Source: Planctomycetota bacterium (GTDB taxonomy: Bacteria > Planctomycetota > Brocadiia > SM23-32). Taken from it: a DNA stretch of 5,539 bases. Position 1 is the first letter of the stretch; each line of letters opens with the position of its first letter. A model generated the notes under the pieces. It saw only the letters and a list, made by a program, of their open reading frames with translations. It made no database searches and was not told the origin of the DNA. The position numbers and the translations under genes were made by a program. The stretch is from contig JAGXLK010000210.1 of assembly GCA_018334735.1 (NCBI GenBank), positions 1-5,539 on the forward strand, read 5' to 3'. This document shows positions 4,030 through 5,539 of this stretch, piece by piece.

Positions 4030-5539
4030 CTATCTTTTGTTTTCTTGCTCTTTTTCAGGACTGCTATCTTGCGCAATGACTCTTAGCAACTGCACTTGCT
4101 CCGCCCCCCCAACATCGATTTCCTCAAACCTCATCCGACCGTCTCTGGGCAGTTCTTCCAACGCCGCGGTGCTTTTAGGCTCAGTTTTGTCTTCTATTAC
4201 AAAATCAACATCTCCCAACCATCTCACAACTTTTTCGCTGGTGTACCCGCGCGAATCGTGGGGCAATTGTTTTATTTTCATTCTTGTGAAATAGTAACTG
4301 GTAGAAGCTTCGCGGGCTGCAACCACCGTGTTCTCAGGCGTCCTGTTTTCCCTCAACCAGGCGAATACGGGCTCGTAGTTTGCCAGTTTTCCGTGTTCTA
4401 TTTCTGAATAAAATTCGCCCCGCTGTTCCAGAATCACGTCACCGATACGCACCAAATTCGATAACAACACAAGACCAATGCAGCTGTAGCCGAGTATTTG
4501 CAGGCGTGAAGAAGTCCAAAACTCCCATCGGCTCCGCAACCATTCGCCGGTGGCACTGAGCCCGAGAGCCAGCCAGTAAAAAATCACAGGAGTTGCTGGC
4601 AGTAAATATCGACGGTCAAGTCTCCAGCCAATGGCAATTATCACACCCCCCAGAAGCAAAGTGAAAAAACTCAGCTCCCGTTCTCCTCGCCTAAAAGATT
4701 TAATAAGACCAATCAGTATCAGGAAAGCTAAAATAGCCCCTACCGTGGTACCGAGTTCCGTGCCCATCAAGGTATCGGACAATCCAGATAGGTGTAGCGG
4801 TAGCTTTGTCCACAATATTTTAAAAAATCTGAAGAACCGGTCTGGGGTAACCATACCACGAAAATAGTGATACCCAAACCCGCCCTCCGAAACCATCGAA
4901 CGCGTCCATAAAGAGTAACAAAAAAGAGCCGCCCCGCCGAGAAACCAGAGAATCCCAGTCTGCCCCGCTTTCAGTTTCCATCGTTCAAGAGGTTTCGGGC
5001 GCGTCCACCACCCGATTGTAATCGCTAAAGCCAGCAAGGGCCCTACAGGTCTTATACTGCTGGCCACCAGAATCATCAGGGCCATGACACTAAATGCACC
5101 CCATGATTTCCCCCCCCGCAACCGCCGTGTCAATAAACCAAATAATAAAGCCGCAAGAGCAAAGAAAGTAAACGGTACATCTGTCATAATATGAACGGAA
5201 TAATAATAAAGTGTACGTGAGAAAGCAAAAAACAGAAACGCTGTAGTAAAAAGACCTGTTGGGATTTCAAGCTCGCGCAAAACAAAATAATATAAGCCTA
5301 TACAACCCACGCCGAGCAGCGTCACCACAGCATTATAAGCAAGAAAACTGGCGGCAAGAGTGTGCGCCATCCCAAATATTTTACCTGTTACGGCCAGAAT
5401 AGCAGGAAAACCGGGAGTGTACAAAGTGTGAGGTTCTCCGTTAAACTTATACCCCCGTCCCTCCACCAACGATCGTGCCAGAGACATATAAATAGCGCTA
5501 TCACGCTGGAATCGCCATTTGTCATTCAAGCCCAGGGCG
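4030..5539 (-). CDS. GT-C membrane glycosyltransferase, GT39/ArnT-like (5' end cut by the window)
   Basis: About 500 visible residues of a polytopic membrane protein, open to the window edge. An in-frame TTG at 5529-5527 could be mistaken for the start, but the first visible helix-loop, RDSAIYMSLARSLVEGRGY, corresponds to the region after the first membrane helix in this superfamily. The true start and helix 1 are therefore probably upstream. D10 (counted from that TTG) is the candidate catalytic acid in the first external loop. Many hydrophobic segments follow, with IRPVGP (R160) and WRLDRRYLLPA (D305-R307, Y308), a motif common before the last helices of GT39/GT83 proteins. A soluble C-terminal part (from about residue 375) contains YEPVFAWLRENRTPENTVVA, also common there. 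Such enzymes move a sugar from a polyprenyl-phosphate donor at the periplasmic face to a lipid or protein acceptor; the actual substrate is unknown. It converges on the phosphotransferase gene and ends in a charged tail. Confidence 0.78.
   Translation of the reverse strand, partial: ALGLNDKWRFQRDSAIYMSLARSLVEGRGYKFNGEPHTLYTPGFPAILAVTGKIFGMAHTLAASFLAYNAVVTLLGVGCIGLYYFVLRELEIPTGLFTTAFLFFAFSRTLYYYSVHIMTDVPFTFFALAALLFGLLTRRLRGGKSWGAFSVMALMILVASSIRPVGPLLALAITIGWWTRPKPLERWKLKAGQTGILWFLGGAALFCYSLWTRSMVSEGGFGYHYFRGMVTPDRFFRFFKILWTKLPLHLSGLSDTLMGTELGTTVGAILAFLILIGLIKSFRRGERELSFFTLLLGGVIIAIGWRLDRRYLLPATPVIFYWLALGLSATGEWLRSRWEFWTSSRLQILGYSCIGLVLLSNLVRIGDVILEQRGEFYSEIEHGKLANYEPVFAWLRENRTPENTVVAAREASTSYYFTRMKIKQLPHDSRGYTSEKVVRWLGDVDFVIEDKTEPKSTAALEELPRDGRMRFEEIDVGGAEQVQLLRVIAQDSSPEKEQENKR

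Overview
The window looks like part of an exopolysaccharide or capsule gene cluster in a Gram-negative bacterium, decorated with small mobile and repeat elements. It carries three polysaccharide-related genes, one IS200/IS605-type transposase gene, a pair of REP-like structured repeats and one MITE-like element. No rRNA, tRNA or CRISPR array was seen. The phylum cannot be fixed from the sequence. A plant-type GDP-mannose 3,5-epimerase next to a polyisoprenyl-phosphate sugar phosphotransferase, with a Y1 transposase and many REP-like palindromes, would fit a PVC-type or deltaproteobacterial-type environmental genome, but this is only an impression.

Layout: 7-450 (+) is a complete small HUH/Y1 transposase. 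From 451 to about 930 there is no gene but a very dense set of palindromes. It includes a near-duplicate repeat (465-592 and 725-850), each copy with a GTAG tetranucleotide followed by a two-tier hairpin, as in REP sequences. A sigma70-like promoter (960-988) and a strong ribosome binding site (1031-1036) lead into 1045-2025 (+), a GDP-mannose 3,5-epimerase with every known catalytic residue in place. The gap 2026-2586 holds a purine-rich stretch, a possible promoter (2248-2277) and a 273-bp non-coding element with 35-bp terminal inverted repeats ending in CTAG (2284-2556). 2587-3999 (+) encodes a membrane-bound polyisoprenyl-phosphate hexose-1-phosphate transferase. 4030-5539 (-) is the 3' part of a polytopic GT-C (GT39-like) glycosyltransferase whose N-terminus lies beyond the window. 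It converges on the previous gene with a 30-nt gap.

How the genes may work together (inference): the epimerase would make GDP-L-galactose (and/or GDP-L-gulose) as a sugar donor. The phosphotransferase would start a lipid-linked repeat unit on undecaprenyl phosphate in the inner membrane. The GT-C protein would use a lipid-linked sugar donor on the periplasmic face. The MITE-like element sits between the epimerase and phosphotransferase genes, so it would lie in any shared or leader transcript.

The parts most worth a second look are the transposase plus REP-like repeat pair, the nested palindromic MITE-like element and its position at a predicted transcription start, and the presence of an enzyme best known from plant vitamin C synthesis.
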